From Larkinella humicola (GTDB lineage: Bacteria > Bacteroidota > Bacteroidia > Cytophagales > Spirosomataceae): a stretch of 64,000 nt of DNA. Below are positions 1 through 7,748 of the stretch, piece after piece. The notes beneath the pieces are model-generated. The model did no database searches. It was not told the origin of the DNA and saw only the letters and a program-made list of their open reading frames with translations. A program made the translations under genes and the position numbers. Numbering within the stretch: position 1 is the first letter of the stretch; each line of letters starts with the position of its first letter. The stretch spans positions 61,547 to 125,546 of the forward strand of contig NZ_VTWS01000013.1 of assembly GCF_008727875.1 (NCBI RefSeq), read 5' to 3'.

Positions 1-69
1 GCGGGCTCCGTTGTGGTGTGTACCTGGGAAAGTGAAAAGCAGGTTAAAGTAGCTTCGATTGCTTTGTAG
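1..69 (+). CDS. 3' end of an unidentified gene (partial)
   Basis: An open frame enters from the left edge and ends at a TAG at 67-69. The last residues read AGSVVVCTWESEKQVKVASI followed by AL. It converges on the leftward HMA gene, with a large hairpin between the two. That placement suits a real gene end and a shared bidirectional terminator. Only 22 codons are visible, so no function can be given and chance openness is possible. Confidence 0.3.
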   Translation, partial: AGSVVVCTWESEKQVKVASIAL

Positions 70-82
70 GTTCTCGGTTTTT

Positions 83-157
83 ACCGGAGCACACCAATTA
101 AAACGACAAAGACGGCCCTTGGAACCGTCTTTGTCGTTTTAATTGGTGTGCTCCGGT
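83..157. terminator. Very long perfect hairpin, probable bidirectional terminator
   Basis: Positions 83-115 and 125-157 are perfect inverted repeats of 33 bp with a 9-nt loop at 116-124. The inner stem AAAGACGG/CCGTCTTT followed by GTCGTTTT looks like an ordinary intrinsic terminator for rightward transcription. The right arm begins inside the stop region of the leftward HMA gene, so it also lies directly behind that gene. The arms are far longer than a terminator needs. Confidence 0.7.
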
Positions 158-369
158 CAGTTCAGTTGTTCCGCTTTATAACCGGCGTTCTCTACGGCTT
201 TTTTAACCTGTTCCGCTGAAATTCCTTCTGCCACAACGGTTAATACCTTGTCGGGATTCTCCGTATCGACTTCCCAGTTTTCTTCCCCAACCGCTTCATT
301 GAGGAATGGTGTTGCTTTGGCAATGCAACCGCTGCACTTGATATTGGTTTTGAACTTTACCGCTTCCAT
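157..369 (-). CDS. Heavy-metal-associated (HMA) domain protein, copper-chaperone-like
   Basis: A 70-residue protein with the beta-alpha-beta-beta-alpha-beta layout of HMA/CopZ-type metallochaperones. The metal-binding CxxC is Cys12 and Cys15 (KCSGCIAK). The C-terminal half (AEGISAEQVKKAVENAGYKAE) is the usual second helix and last strand. It lacks a signal peptide, so it should act in the cytoplasm, passing Cu(I) or a similar soft metal to a transporter or sensor. It ends against the 83-157 hairpin. The nearby HMA-AraC regulator and DUF3347 protein support a copper-handling cluster. The metal itself is inferred. Confidence 0.85.
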   Translation of the reverse strand: MEAVKFKTNIKCSGCIAKATPFLNEAVGEENWEVDTENPDKVLTVVAEGISAEQVKKAVENAGYKAEQLN

Positions 370-610
370 AATGGAGGTTTTTTAATGAAACAAATTACTG
401 ATGCAAAGGTCGTCGTGGAATGGAAAGGGGACGTTACATAATTTCGGATCCAAATTGTAACATTGTTGAGGCCAGTAGGCTAGGATCACTGGTTTCTCAC
501 AAAGTCTTTCTGTATAGAAACACATCTGAAAGAAAGAACTTTACCTTGAAGCGACCATTTAATATGATTCGGCAGAGCTACCCAAAAAGGGAATTAAGGA
601 ATCAAGAAAG

Positions 611-1213
611 TTATCGGGTGGGTTGAGCTCTTAATGCTTTTATTTCCTGTTTTAAGCGTTTACGGCTCTGATGAAGAGATCGAAAGTGAGTAACCGGCAA
701 CCCCGTCTCCGTGATCAAGTGGCCGGCCATCTGTTGGACTGACTCGTACCCCATGCGTTCGGCAAGAAAAGGAAAAGGCCAGTCGGTATACACCAGGAAC
801 TCTTTGACTTTATCGATCCGCTGAAGGATCAGGTATCTTTCAAAGCTCACGCCTTCTACGCTTAGAAATAGGGCCTCTAATTGGTTTGCGGATGATCCTA
901 ATTCAGTGGAACAAAATTTCAACTCATTCCAGGCGATAGGCTGTTGTATTAATTTGTCCAACTCCAGCTCAATCCAGGATTGCGTCCCACAAAAAATAAT
1001 TTGAGAAGCTTCGTCAAGCCGAGTCATATTCAAAGCATGTAATGCTTCGTCCAGTAGGTAGTGAGCGTTAATTTGGGATAACCCGGAAAGGGTAAGCCAA
1101 TTACCACGACTGGTTTTAATTTGAAAACCTATTTTAGCTAATTTATGCTGTAGAATTTCTTGTCTGCCGGACCCTTTCAGTCCTTGTATGGCAATGGTCT
1201 GCACATCTTCCAT
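611..1213 (-). CDS. AraC-type helix-turn-helix regulator, divergent N-terminus
   Basis: A 200-residue protein. Residues about 125-195 (FERYLILQRIDKVKEFLVYT through LPVTHFRSLHQSRK) form a double helix-turn-helix of the AraC type. The N-terminal 75 residues resemble the HMA fold of the neighbouring regulator at 1535-2101 in spacing but contain no CxxC. It may therefore be a paralogue that lost metal binding. Its likely role is transcription control of the metal cluster. Target genes are not visible from the sequence, and the second DNA-binding helix departs from the AraC consensus. Confidence 0.65.
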   Translation of the reverse strand: MEDVQTIAIQGLKGSGRQEILQHKLAKIGFQIKTSRGNWLTLSGLSQINAHYLLDEALHALNMTRLDEASQIIFCGTQSWIELELDKLIQQPIAWNELKFCSTELGSSANQLEALFLSVEGVSFERYLILQRIDKVKEFLVYTDWPFPFLAERMGYESVQQMAGHLITETGLPVTHFRSLHQSRKRLKQEIKALRAQPTR

Positions 1214-1534
1214 GTCTAATCAATCTTACTTGTAGAGAACGGACAAATCTCGCTTAGAATTGAAGGATTACTATTATAAAATTGGCGTACAATTTTACAG
1301 AATTGATGGACCGAAACACCTTGAAGCCATTGACCAATGTTAAGACCCAAGTTCGTCGAGTTGGATTAATGAATAGAACAGGTCGGAACAGGGGCAAACT
1401 TGCTGGAAGGGAAAATTGAAGAAAGAAGCGAGCAAGGGAAATTATTAGAGTAAGGATCAGTTTGTGCCGAAAACAGTCCAATATGCTGGTAAAAAGAAGT
1501 ATTTATAGGAATTAACTTAAGTTATATAAGCGAT
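1214..1534. other. Intergenic region without a supported gene
   Basis: This 321-bp stretch separates two AraC-type genes. The only sizeable open frame (75 codons, leftward) has low-complexity hydrophobic composition and no recognisable family. I see no hairpin or repeat of note. It probably holds the promoter of the 611-1213 gene. Confidence 0.4.
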
Positions 1535-2101
1535 TTAAATCCAATCAAGAGGGTTACGATCTGAAGAACTGCGATTCCGATAGGCAGCTGGAGTGAGACC
1601 TGTAATTTGTTTAAATTGGTTTGTCAAATAAGCCACACTGCTATAGCCTAATCGCAGGGCAATTTCATTGATCGATAGTTCACGGTAACTAAGGAGTTCC
1701 TTAGCTTTTTCGACTCGTTGAAAAATCCAGTATTTTTCAATTGTAACATTTTCCGATGTAGAAAAGAGGTGGCTCAGGTGGGCGTAATCCATTCCCATCT
1801 GTAGTGCTAAATAGTCGGATAACGTAGTCTTCAATTGCACGATGCGGCCACTTTGAATCAGCTCGATGATGAGCGTTTTAAGTTGATTGACCAAGCGTGT
1901 ATTGCGATCAGTCAATAATTCAAAGCCTTGCTCTTCCAAGGCATTGGCGATAGTCTGTAGGTCAATGTCAGGGCCTTCTACCGTTGCTTTGCCTAACTCG
2001 ATACGAAGAACATGATATCCCTGCTTTTCCAGGTCTTGCCGGACCGCCCGAATGCAACGGTCACAGACCATATTTTTGATAAACAGATCTTGTATCGCCA
2101 T
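1535..2101 (-). CDS. HMA domain-AraC fusion regulator (metal-responsive regulator)
   Basis: Starting at the ATG at 2101 gives 188 residues. Residues 1-65 are an HMA-like domain with CxxC in KNMVCDRCIRA. The C-terminal half is an AraC helix-turn-helix (KAKELLSYRELSINEIALRL then GYSSVAYLTNQFKQITGLTP). This layout, a metal-binding sensor fused to an AraC reader, occurs in Bacteroidota beside copper genes. The inferred role is activation of the cluster when soft metal loads the CxxC. A longer upstream reading frame to 2191 exists but adds no HMA sequence, so I chose the internal start. The next gene upstream (2164-2628) runs in the same direction. Confidence 0.8.
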   Translation of the reverse strand: MAIQDLFIKNMVCDRCIRAVRQDLEKQGYHVLRIELGKATVEGPDIDLQTIANALEEQGFELLTDRNTRLVNQLKTLIIELIQSGRIVQLKTTLSDYLALQMGMDYAHLSHLFSTSENVTIEKYWIFQRVEKAKELLSYRELSINEIALRLGYSSVAYLTNQFKQITGLTPAAYRNRSSSDRNPLDWI

Positions 2102-2163
2102 TTCGATGATTATTAATTTGGTTAAAATATGGAGAGTGGCATGCACCACTCTCCATTCTAGAC

Positions 2164-2628
2164 TTAAATTTCGTCTGTCACTTTCCCACACTTGAGCATT
2201 TTGCTTCCATAATACGGGTTAGCAACTTCTTTTTTATCGCTCAGCCAGGAAGCATCTTTCATAGGGCAAAATTGAACATAGGCTTTACTGGGCTTGGTAG
2301 ATTTAGCCAAAACGATCATATTTTTCGATAACGTTTCGAACTGTTCCCGTTGGACTTCTATTTCACTTGTTTTGCTGATGCTTGCAGCACTGGCTTTCGC
2401 AGCAGTCAGCGCTTTCTGATCCGTTGTTGAGAGGGCACTTGCTGCTACTTTATTAAAAGCGGAAACCAGTTCTTCGGCTTTGGCTTTCGCTTTATCCGCA
2501 TCGGTTGCCACCAAGGCATCTTTAACACTTAAATAAGCAATGAAGGCTGGTTTTGTGGTTTGAGCAGAAGCTGCCTGACCGAATAAACTCAGGCCTATGG
2601 CCGCAATTATCATTCGCATCGTTTTCAT
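2164..2628 (-). CDS. DUF3347 domain protein, secreted, copper-linked
   Basis: A 154-residue protein with a clean signal peptide (MKTMRMIIAAIGLSLFGQ, cut near AASAQ). The helical DUF3347 domain ends in the family hallmark AYVQFCPMKD...W...NPYYGSKMLKCG, with conserved Cys and Met residues that resemble metal ligands. DUF3347 is common near CusB-like efflux components and copper chaperones in Bacteroidota. It should act in the periplasm. It probably forms one transcript with the HMA-AraC gene 62 bp downstream. Confidence 0.85.
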   Translation of the reverse strand: MKTMRMIIAAIGLSLFGQAASAQTTKPAFIAYLSVKDALVATDADKAKAKAEELVSAFNKVAASALSTTDQKALTAAKASAASISKTSEIEVQREQFETLSKNMIVLAKSTKPSKAYVQFCPMKDASWLSDKKEVANPYYGSKMLKCGKVTDEI

Positions 2629-2702
2629 GTAATAAATTGGAGTTTGAGGGTAATTAATTGATTGTCAGTTTAATACTTGGAGATCGGGACATTGTCCAGC
2701 CT

Positions 2703-3572
2703 TTACTGTTTTTTCTCCCACTCAGCGATGAATTGGTTATTGATGATTACATAATCGATTATTTTTTCAGCCTTTGCCATTTCTGCGGATTGCTTAGCGG
2801 CAACAACGGCAGCTTTGTATTCACCATTCCGAGCGAGAAGCTTCGCTTGCAAGTGCAGATAATTAAATGCAGGCTTCAATTGAACCGCTTTAGTTGCCCA
2901 GGATAACGCCTGTTTAGTGTCCTTCTCATTATCGAAGTAATAGAGTGCCGCTTGATAGTAAAGCCCAGGGCGTTCTTCCTTTTTTACATTTATACGGTCT
3001 AGAATCTCGGCAGTGATACGACCGTCGGCGGTACTTTCCAAGGGGATTGCTAAGGAAGTATTTGCCCAGTGCAGATAAATACTGCCGTTGTTGCGGGTCA
3101 GATCCTGGACTTCAATGGTGAAAGACTCATAGAACCGCGTTGAAGGTTCGGGTCTTACCCGGAGTCGGAGTAAATCGTTCTTTTCACTATACCCTTCAGT
3201 ACCATGCCCTTCTACAAAAGTGTTGAGAATAACGGTCCAATGCTGATGTTCTGGGATTGTAAAAAGGGAGTATGCTCCTTTAGGTACCCAAGTCCCCGCC
3301 ACGCGCATTGAGTCTGAAAAGGTAATAATTGTAGCATCAGAGGCACCGGTGCGCCATAATTTTCCGAAAGGAACCAGGCCACCGAAAATGATCCGTCCTT
3401 TTACTCCCGGCCGGGAGTAACGAAGGGTGACATCCGTAAAGCCGATTTTTTGATGAATAGTCGTGGAAGGGCTTGGTTCTGGAAGATTCAACTGAGCCCG
3501 AATGGCGCTGGAGACTAAAGACAAAAGTCCAACTGCTATGAGAGTTCGTGTGTTCTTTTTTAATTGATTCAT
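2703..3572 (-). CDS. DUF2911 domain protein, secreted
   Basis: A 289-residue protein with an N-terminal signal (TLIAVGLLSLVSSAIRAQ). The DUF2911 core spans roughly residues 35-180 (GRIIFGGLVPFGKLWRTGA, WVPKGAYSLFTIPEHQHW, FTIEVQDL). The C-terminal 90 residues look like helical TPR repeats (AALYYFDNEKDTKQALSWAT, LLARNGEYKAAVVAAKQ). DUF2911 proteins are secreted Bacteroidota proteins of unknown function. It lies 10 bp after the beta-propeller gene and is likely co-transcribed with it. Confidence 0.85.
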   Translation of the reverse strand: MNQLKKNTRTLIAVGLLSLVSSAIRAQLNLPEPSPSTTIHQKIGFTDVTLRYSRPGVKGRIIFGGLVPFGKLWRTGASDATIITFSDSMRVAGTWVPKGAYSLFTIPEHQHWTVILNTFVEGHGTEGYSEKNDLLRLRVRPEPSTRFYESFTIEVQDLTRNNGSIYLHWANTSLAIPLESTADGRITAEILDRINVKKEERPGLYYQAALYYFDNEKDTKQALSWATKAVQLKPAFNYLHLQAKLLARNGEYKAAVVAAKQSAEMAKAEKIIDYVIINNQFIAEWEKKQ

Positions 3573-3582
3573 GAATAAGATT

Positions 3583-4659
3583 TTAATTTTTTAGTACAAT
3601 TCCATTTGGTTTTTTACCGACAACAATATCTTTGATCCTGGAGCGAGTTTTTGTGTTAATAATGGAAACTGAACCTGCTCCCTGATTGGTCACATAAGCC
3701 AACGATCCATCCTTTGTAAAGGCAATGGCATGAGCATCAAGGCCTGTAACTATTTCACCCGCTTTCATCCAGACATCGTTCATGCGGTGAAAAACCACTA
3801 CTTTATTGCCGCTTGCCGCCTGACTAACCCATAATTCATTCAAAACAGGATTAAAGGCCGCATAGCCTGGTATAAATCCAAGAGAGATGGTTTCTGTAAC
3901 CGCAAGTGTACTGACATCGATGATGGATATGCTTTGGCCCTTTTCATTATCGACATACATTTTTCCATCGGCACCCGGCCAAGCGCCAACCGGATCTTCA
4001 CCAACCGGAATCGTTTTTACGACAGTTTTAGTAGCTACCCGGATGACCGTAATGCTGTTGCTATGACCATTGGCTACAAAAGCATATTGCCCATTGGATG
4101 AGAAGGTCACTTCCGCCGGTTCTTCGCCAACCGGAATGCTTTGTTTTAAGGAGAGCGTCGTCGCATCGTACACCAACGCTTTCCCGGCTTCATCCATCTC
4201 AACGGTCCATAATTCGGTACCGTCAGGAGAGAAAGCCGCGTTATGGTTCATTGCAGGGGTCTCCTGGTTGGCCAGCAGTTTACCGGTGCGGCTGTCCAGA
4301 AGGACAACGCGGCCTTTCATGCCAGCCATGCTGCCACTGTGTCCTCCACTTAAGTCTGTTCCTGGTACGCCGAGGCTAAGCCGGGTCGCATCCGGAGAAA
4401 GATAAATGTGATGCGGCCACATAATTTGATCCGTCATACCTCCCATTGAATGACCGCCCATGGAAGCCTCTCCCAGAGAAATAGTTTCCTTTAGCTGTTG
4501 GGTAGTAAGATCGATAATGGAAACGGAGTTACTCTCTCCATTGACGACATAGGCCGCTGGGTAATTAATGTTTAATTGTGGGGTTGTGTCTTGCATTCTC
4601 CAACAGCCTGATAAAATCAGGAGAGGTATAGCCAGCAAGAAACGCGAAGCGATTTTCAT
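3583..4659 (-). CDS. YVTN-type beta-propeller lipoprotein
   Basis: A 358-residue protein starting with a lipoprotein signal (FLLAIPLLILSGCW, lipid-anchored Cys19). The rest is a beta-propeller built of about seven YVTN/YncE-like blades, such as YVVNGESNSVSIIDLTTQQL, AFVANGHSNSITVIRVAT and AYVTNQGAGSVSIINTKT. A His/Met/Gly-rich loop (GEASMGGHSMGGMTDQIMWP and SGGHSGSMAGM) could bind copper, which fits the neighbours. It should be anchored to an envelope membrane. Function beyond a binding or surface role is unknown. Confidence 0.85.
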   Translation of the reverse strand: MKIASRFLLAIPLLILSGCWRMQDTTPQLNINYPAAYVVNGESNSVSIIDLTTQQLKETISLGEASMGGHSMGGMTDQIMWPHHIYLSPDATRLSLGVPGTDLSGGHSGSMAGMKGRVVLLDSRTGKLLANQETPAMNHNAAFSPDGTELWTVEMDEAGKALVYDATTLSLKQSIPVGEEPAEVTFSSNGQYAFVANGHSNSITVIRVATKTVVKTIPVGEDPVGAWPGADGKMYVDNEKGQSISIIDVSTLAVTETISLGFIPGYAAFNPVLNELWVSQAASGNKVVVFHRMNDVWMKAGEIVTGLDAHAIAFTKDGSLAYVTNQGAGSVSIINTKTRSRIKDIVVGKKPNGIVLKN

Positions 4660-4823
4660 AGCCAGAGTTAATTACGAAATAATGAAGAGATAGAATAAAC
4701 TTGTGCCTTATTACCTAAATTCATATTGGTACGGAAGTAGCCATGGTTCTTTGCCACAACGTAACGCGCCAGAAACAAAAAGTAAGGCATGCAGGCGGGG
4801 AGCCTACAACGAGTGAAGGAGAT

Positions 4824-5270
4824 TCAAATCAGCCAAATACAGTGGTTAGTCAATCGAAAGCGGCCGGATCGGGATGGAGGATCATCAGCCCTATAAAGCG
4901 TAGGATGGTACGATTCGATTGGCAGTAGGGTAGCCAGCCAATGAAATAATCCAAAATGCCCTGCCCAGTCGATAACAGGCGGATTCAGGTCAGTCGCTTT
5001 AATTGAAAACTGGCTTTTGGTTTCCAATCGCTCGAACCGCTCAACATCTTTGCAACAGGGTGATTTATAGATGATAGGCCCGGTTCCTGTGGAAGCAAAC
5101 TTCGGTTTATCCGGACACTGCTTCTTACACTCTTTTTTCGTAAAAAGCAGCTCCATCGACTTTCCCTTCATCTTACACCAATGCTCAGCGACGATATGCC
5201 CACTGCTGCCGATCAGCACAAAGGCTGCCAGCCACAAACAGATGAGTCGATGATACCAGATCAGTTTCAT
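4824..5270 (-). CDS. HYC_CC_PP-type small Cys-rich exported protein
   Basis: A 148-residue protein with an N-terminal hydrophobic segment (LICLWLAAFVLIGSSGHIVA), then HWCKMKG, KKECKKQC and SPCCKD. This HxC, CxxxC and CC-D pattern is the signature of the HYC_CC_PP family found next to metal-transport genes in Bacteroidota. The Cys/His set suggests metal binding outside the cytoplasm. Its C-terminus carries further hydrophobic stretches. It reads left, upstream of the propeller gene, with about 160 bp between them. Confidence 0.75.
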   Translation of the reverse strand: MKLIWYHRLICLWLAAFVLIGSSGHIVAEHWCKMKGKSMELLFTKKECKKQCPDKPKFASTGTGPIIYKSPCCKDVERFERLETKSQFSIKATDLNPPVIDWAGHFGLFHWLATLLPIESYHPTLYRADDPPSRSGRFRLTNHCIWLI

Positions 5271-5436
5271 AAGGATAGTCTTACGGGTACAAACTTAGGG
5301 GGTCTAGACAATAAATCAGTTACAGGATTTAGGCAGGAATTTACAAAATTTATAGATTGAGGGAAATAACCGAATCCTTTCACAAAGTTGTAGGATAATC
5401 ACGGATTAAGATTAGCTAATATGTTGATTGTCAGTA

Positions 5437-5475
5437 TGAATAAACTTGGCCGGCGCAAGTGGCCAAGTTTATTCA
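5437..5475. terminator. Hairpin terminator
   Basis: Perfect 15-bp arms (5437-5451 and 5461-5475, TGAATAAACTTGGCC) enclose a 9-nt loop. It lies 50 bp beyond the stop of the leftward 5525-5740 gene and upstream of the HYC gene start, so it should stop transcription from the former. No long U-tract follows. Confidence 0.6.
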
Positions 5476-5524
5476 GAAGAATTGTAGGGACGCGCTTTCT
5501 CCTTGCATTCAGCATCCCCGAAAT

Positions 5525-5740
5525 TCAAACTAAAGTTTTCTTCGACAAATAGACAATACACTTTCCTTCGGAGCTTATGTGAAAGTTAGAATTAAAACTG
5601 AGTTCGTTGTCTTTCCCATTTTCCTCCAAATAATCTTCGACAGCACACCAAACCTCCTCATCGATTGATACCTCTTCTACTAAGAGGAATCCGTGGGCTA
5701 AAACTCTTTTTTGGGGATCGAGATTGGTAATAATTGCCAT
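5525..5740 (-). CDS. Small acidic protein of unknown function
   Basis: A 71-residue protein (MAIITNLDPQKRVLAHGFLL...) with no signal peptide or membrane segment. The pattern of alternating hydrophobic residues (LSFNSNFHISSEGKCIVYLS) suggests a small beta-rich fold. I do not recognise a family. A second short frame lies 30 bp upstream in the same direction, so the two may have formed an operon. A hairpin lies 50 bp downstream. Confidence 0.5.
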   Translation of the reverse strand: MAIITNLDPQKRVLAHGFLLVEEVSIDEEVWCAVEDYLEENGKDNELSFNSNFHISSEGKCIVYLSKKTLV

Positions 5741-5770
5741 TGGTAAGGGGAGTAAAAAGTTGAAAACATA

Positions 5771-5989
5771 TTAACAGGTCAAGCGATCTAAAACTTCTTG
5801 TAAAATCCGGGCAAACTCTCTTTCTTTTGGAGTCGTATATAAGTTGATTTGATCACCTGATACTTCATAAATAGTTGCCACTTTTAACACGAATGGCTGA
5901 AAGCCAAGAAACTCGAAATCATCCAGATAATAACTTCGTTTTTTGGCACGAAATAACGTAACAGTGATTTGCTGAGGGATTAATAAAAT
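5771..5989 (-). pseudogene. Short open frame without a normal start, possibly a truncated gene
   Basis: Leftward from an ATT at 5989 the frame stays open to a TAA at 5771-5773 and encodes a protein-like sequence (LIPQQITVTLFRAKKRSYYL, then DDFEFLGFQPFVLKVATIYE, ending RILQEVLDRLTC). No ATG, GTG or TTG is available before residue 20, and an in-frame stop lies about 12 codons further up. Either a rare start is used or the 5' end was lost when neighbouring DNA was joined here. Protein-like composition and spacing to the 5525-5740 gene argue against pure chance. Confidence 0.4.
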
Positions 5990-6152
5990 GCATCCCGTGG
6001 CGGATATACCCGAACTGTGTCAGCTTCCCCTTTACTATCGGCGATTTTGGTTTACAGTCGCTCTTCTACTAGTAAAGCTCAGTCTTCGGAAACACTACCA
6101 TTCAAGTATACCAAAAAAATTCAATCAAGTGCCTTCAAAGGCCTCTTCTTCA

Positions 6153-6190
6153 TATAACGTTTTCACAATGCACGTTGTGAAAACGTTATA
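6153..6190. promoter_or_regulatory. 38-bp palindrome upstream of the serine recombinase
   Basis: Arms 6153-6168 (TATAACGTTTTCACAA) and 6175-6190 are perfect 16-bp inverted repeats around the 6-nt centre TGCACG. The site is 117 bp upstream of the recombinase start. Its size and symmetry suit a dimer binding site, either a recombinase site or an operator. There is no U-tract, so a terminator is less likely. Confidence 0.55.
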
Positions 6191-6244
6191 AATGCAAAAT
6201 TTTCGCTACTTTTAACCGTGGAACACCTTGCATCGTTAAACTTT

Positions 6245-6289
6245 GTTGGAAAGGGGCGGGAAGGCCTCATTTTTTCTCCCCTTTCCAAC
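6245..6289. promoter_or_regulatory. Inverted repeat directly before the recombinase gene
   Basis: GTTGGAAAGGGG (6245-6256) and CCCCTTTCCAAC (6278-6289) are perfect 12-bp arms separated by 21 bp. The repeat ends 17 bp before the ATG at 6307. It could be an operator or a 5'-UTR hairpin limiting recombinase expression. It could also be the end of a mobile unit. Confidence 0.4.
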
Positions 6290-6306
6290 ACCTATATATT
6301 TATGTT

Positions 6307-6963
6307 ATGAAGTACGTGCCTTACTACCGGGTCTCGACGGCTGGCCAGGGGAAAAGTGGATTGGGTCTTTCGGCGCAACGGGAAATCGTCAACCGGTTCC
6401 TCAAACCGGATGATGAACTCCTACCAGAGTTTATCGAAGTCGAATCAGGTAAGAAAGCCAATCGTCCTCAACTGGTGGCCGCTATTGCTTTTGCCAAACA
6501 ACACCGAGCACGTTTACTGATTGCCAAACTCGACCGCTTGAGCCGCAATGTCTCCTTTATCTTTTCCCTTCGTAATTCGGAGGTGGATTTTGTGGCTTGC
6601 GACATTCCCGATGCCAATACGCTAACGGTGGGGATCATGGCGGTTCTAGCTCAACATGAGCGGGAATTGATTGGGGAAAGGACACGAGCCGCTTTGCAGG
6701 CTAAAAAAGCTCAAGGCTATAAACTGGGCATGGCCAATATCACACCGGAAATTACTCAAAAGGGCCTGGAGATCCGCCAGCAGAACGCCCGTACCCATCA
6801 GGCTAATTTACAAGCGGCTGAATTAGTCCGGTTGTATCGAAAAGATGGGCTTACATATGCTACTGTCGCTGAGCGACTAAATGGCATGGGTTACCGCACA
6901 CGTCGGGGAAATGAATTCTTTGCTATGAGTGTAAAACGGTTAGATAAAGATCGACCAAAGTAA
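6307..6963 (+). CDS. Small serine recombinase (resolvase/invertase family)
   Basis: A 218-residue protein. The N-terminal resolvase domain has the catalytic serine in YYRVSTAGQ (Ser10), conserved arginines in AKLDRLSRN, and the helix E region (MAVLAQHERELIGERTRAAL). The C-terminal 60 residues (ELVRLYRKDGLTYATVAERL onward) form a helix-turn-helix DNA-binding region. It should cut and rejoin DNA at paired short sites. Such proteins resolve plasmid dimers, invert segments or move small elements. The two inverted repeats upstream (6153-6190 and 6245-6289) are candidate sites. It is unrelated in detail to the second serine recombinase at 37323-37883. Confidence 0.85.
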   Translation: MKYVPYYRVSTAGQGKSGLGLSAQREIVNRFLKPDDELLPEFIEVESGKKANRPQLVAAIAFAKQHRARLLIAKLDRLSRNVSFIFSLRNSEVDFVACDIPDANTLTVGIMAVLAQHERELIGERTRAALQAKKAQGYKLGMANITPEITQKGLEIRQQNARTHQANLQAAELVRLYRKDGLTYATVAERLNGMGYRTRRGNEFFAMSVKRLDKDRPK

Positions 6964-7133
6964 GCCTTAACTCCTTTCTAAGGCTATAAAGCAGGAGCGG
7001 CCATTCAAGTTGGTAACTTTGGTTTGATATGCTCAAAATTTTCTCTTGGAAGGCTGACTAGTTCACAAAAAAGTTGCATGCTTACTAGAATGGGCACATA
7101 ATGTACCATCTGTTTAATTGACTCGCTGATAAA

Positions 7134-7721
7134 ATGGCTGATAAAAATGAAATCATCGCCCAGCATCTGAAAAATTTTGCTTCCCTGACCGATCAGGATA
7201 TCACCCAGAGTCAACCATTCTGGAAACCCAGGAAGATCAAAAAAGGTGATTTCTTCAACATGCAAAGTATGGTTTGCAATGACCTCGGCTTAGTGGTCAA
7301 GGGTATTTTTCGGATCTACTATCGGGATCCCAAGACGGAAAAAGATGTAAATCTTTTCTTTTTTTCAGAAAATCAGTTTGTCGTTTCCTTCCGAAGTTTT
7401 ATCTCCCGCAATCCCTGCTGGTATTTTATCGAAGCGATGGAAGATTCAGAAATTGTCTTTATTTCCTACCAGGATCTCAATGACCTGTATGAACGAAATC
7501 CCAACTGGGCGAAATTCGGCCGATTGCTGGCCGAATTGTTTTTTGCCTATGCGCAGACACGGACCGAAGAATTCATGTTTTTTTCCCATGAGGAACGGTA
7601 TCTGAGGTTATTAGAGGAACATCCTAACATCATAGAGCGGATACCGGCCTACCATATTTCATCCTTTCTCGGTATCACCAATCCATCGCTAAGTCGGATC
7701 AGAAAACGCATCAAAAAATAA
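7134..7721 (+). CDS. Crp/Fnr family transcription regulator
   Basis: A 195-residue protein with a cyclic-nucleotide-binding-like beta-roll (KIKKGDFFNMQSMVCNDLGL, VVKGIFRIYYRDPKTEKDVN) followed by a C-terminal winged helix (IPAYHISSFLGITNPSLSRI). The phosphate-binding cassette of true cAMP receptors is not evident, and Fnr-type cysteines are absent, so the ligand is unknown. This matches the large Bacteroidota set of stand-alone Crp/Fnr regulators. It converges on the DUF308-like gene, its likely neighbour in function. Confidence 0.8.
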   Translation: MADKNEIIAQHLKNFASLTDQDITQSQPFWKPRKIKKGDFFNMQSMVCNDLGLVVKGIFRIYYRDPKTEKDVNLFFFSENQFVVSFRSFISRNPCWYFIEAMEDSEIVFISYQDLNDLYERNPNWAKFGRLLAELFFAYAQTRTEEFMFFSHEERYLRLLEEHPNIIERIPAYHISSFLGITNPSLSRIRKRIKK

Positions 7722-7748
7722 AGCCGGCCCATCGCCCGGCCAATGGGT

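Noticed and set aside
385..441. Eighteen-codon ATG frame behind GGAGG, rightward
   Set aside because: Shine-Dalgarno sites are not typical here, the peptide is too short to judge, and it may be chance.
420..626. Rightward 68-codon open frame
   Set aside because: No family-like composition, and it overlaps the end of a clear AraC-type gene.
1254..1481. Leftward 75-codon open frame
   Set aside because: Hydrophobic low-complexity translation in AT-rich DNA without any recognisable feature.
4070..4405. Rightward frames inside the beta-propeller gene
   Set aside because: Shadows of the strong leftward YVTN gene.
7005..7265. Leftward 86-codon frame over the Crp/Fnr start
   Set aside because: Overlaps a clear Crp/Fnr gene on the other strand, no family.
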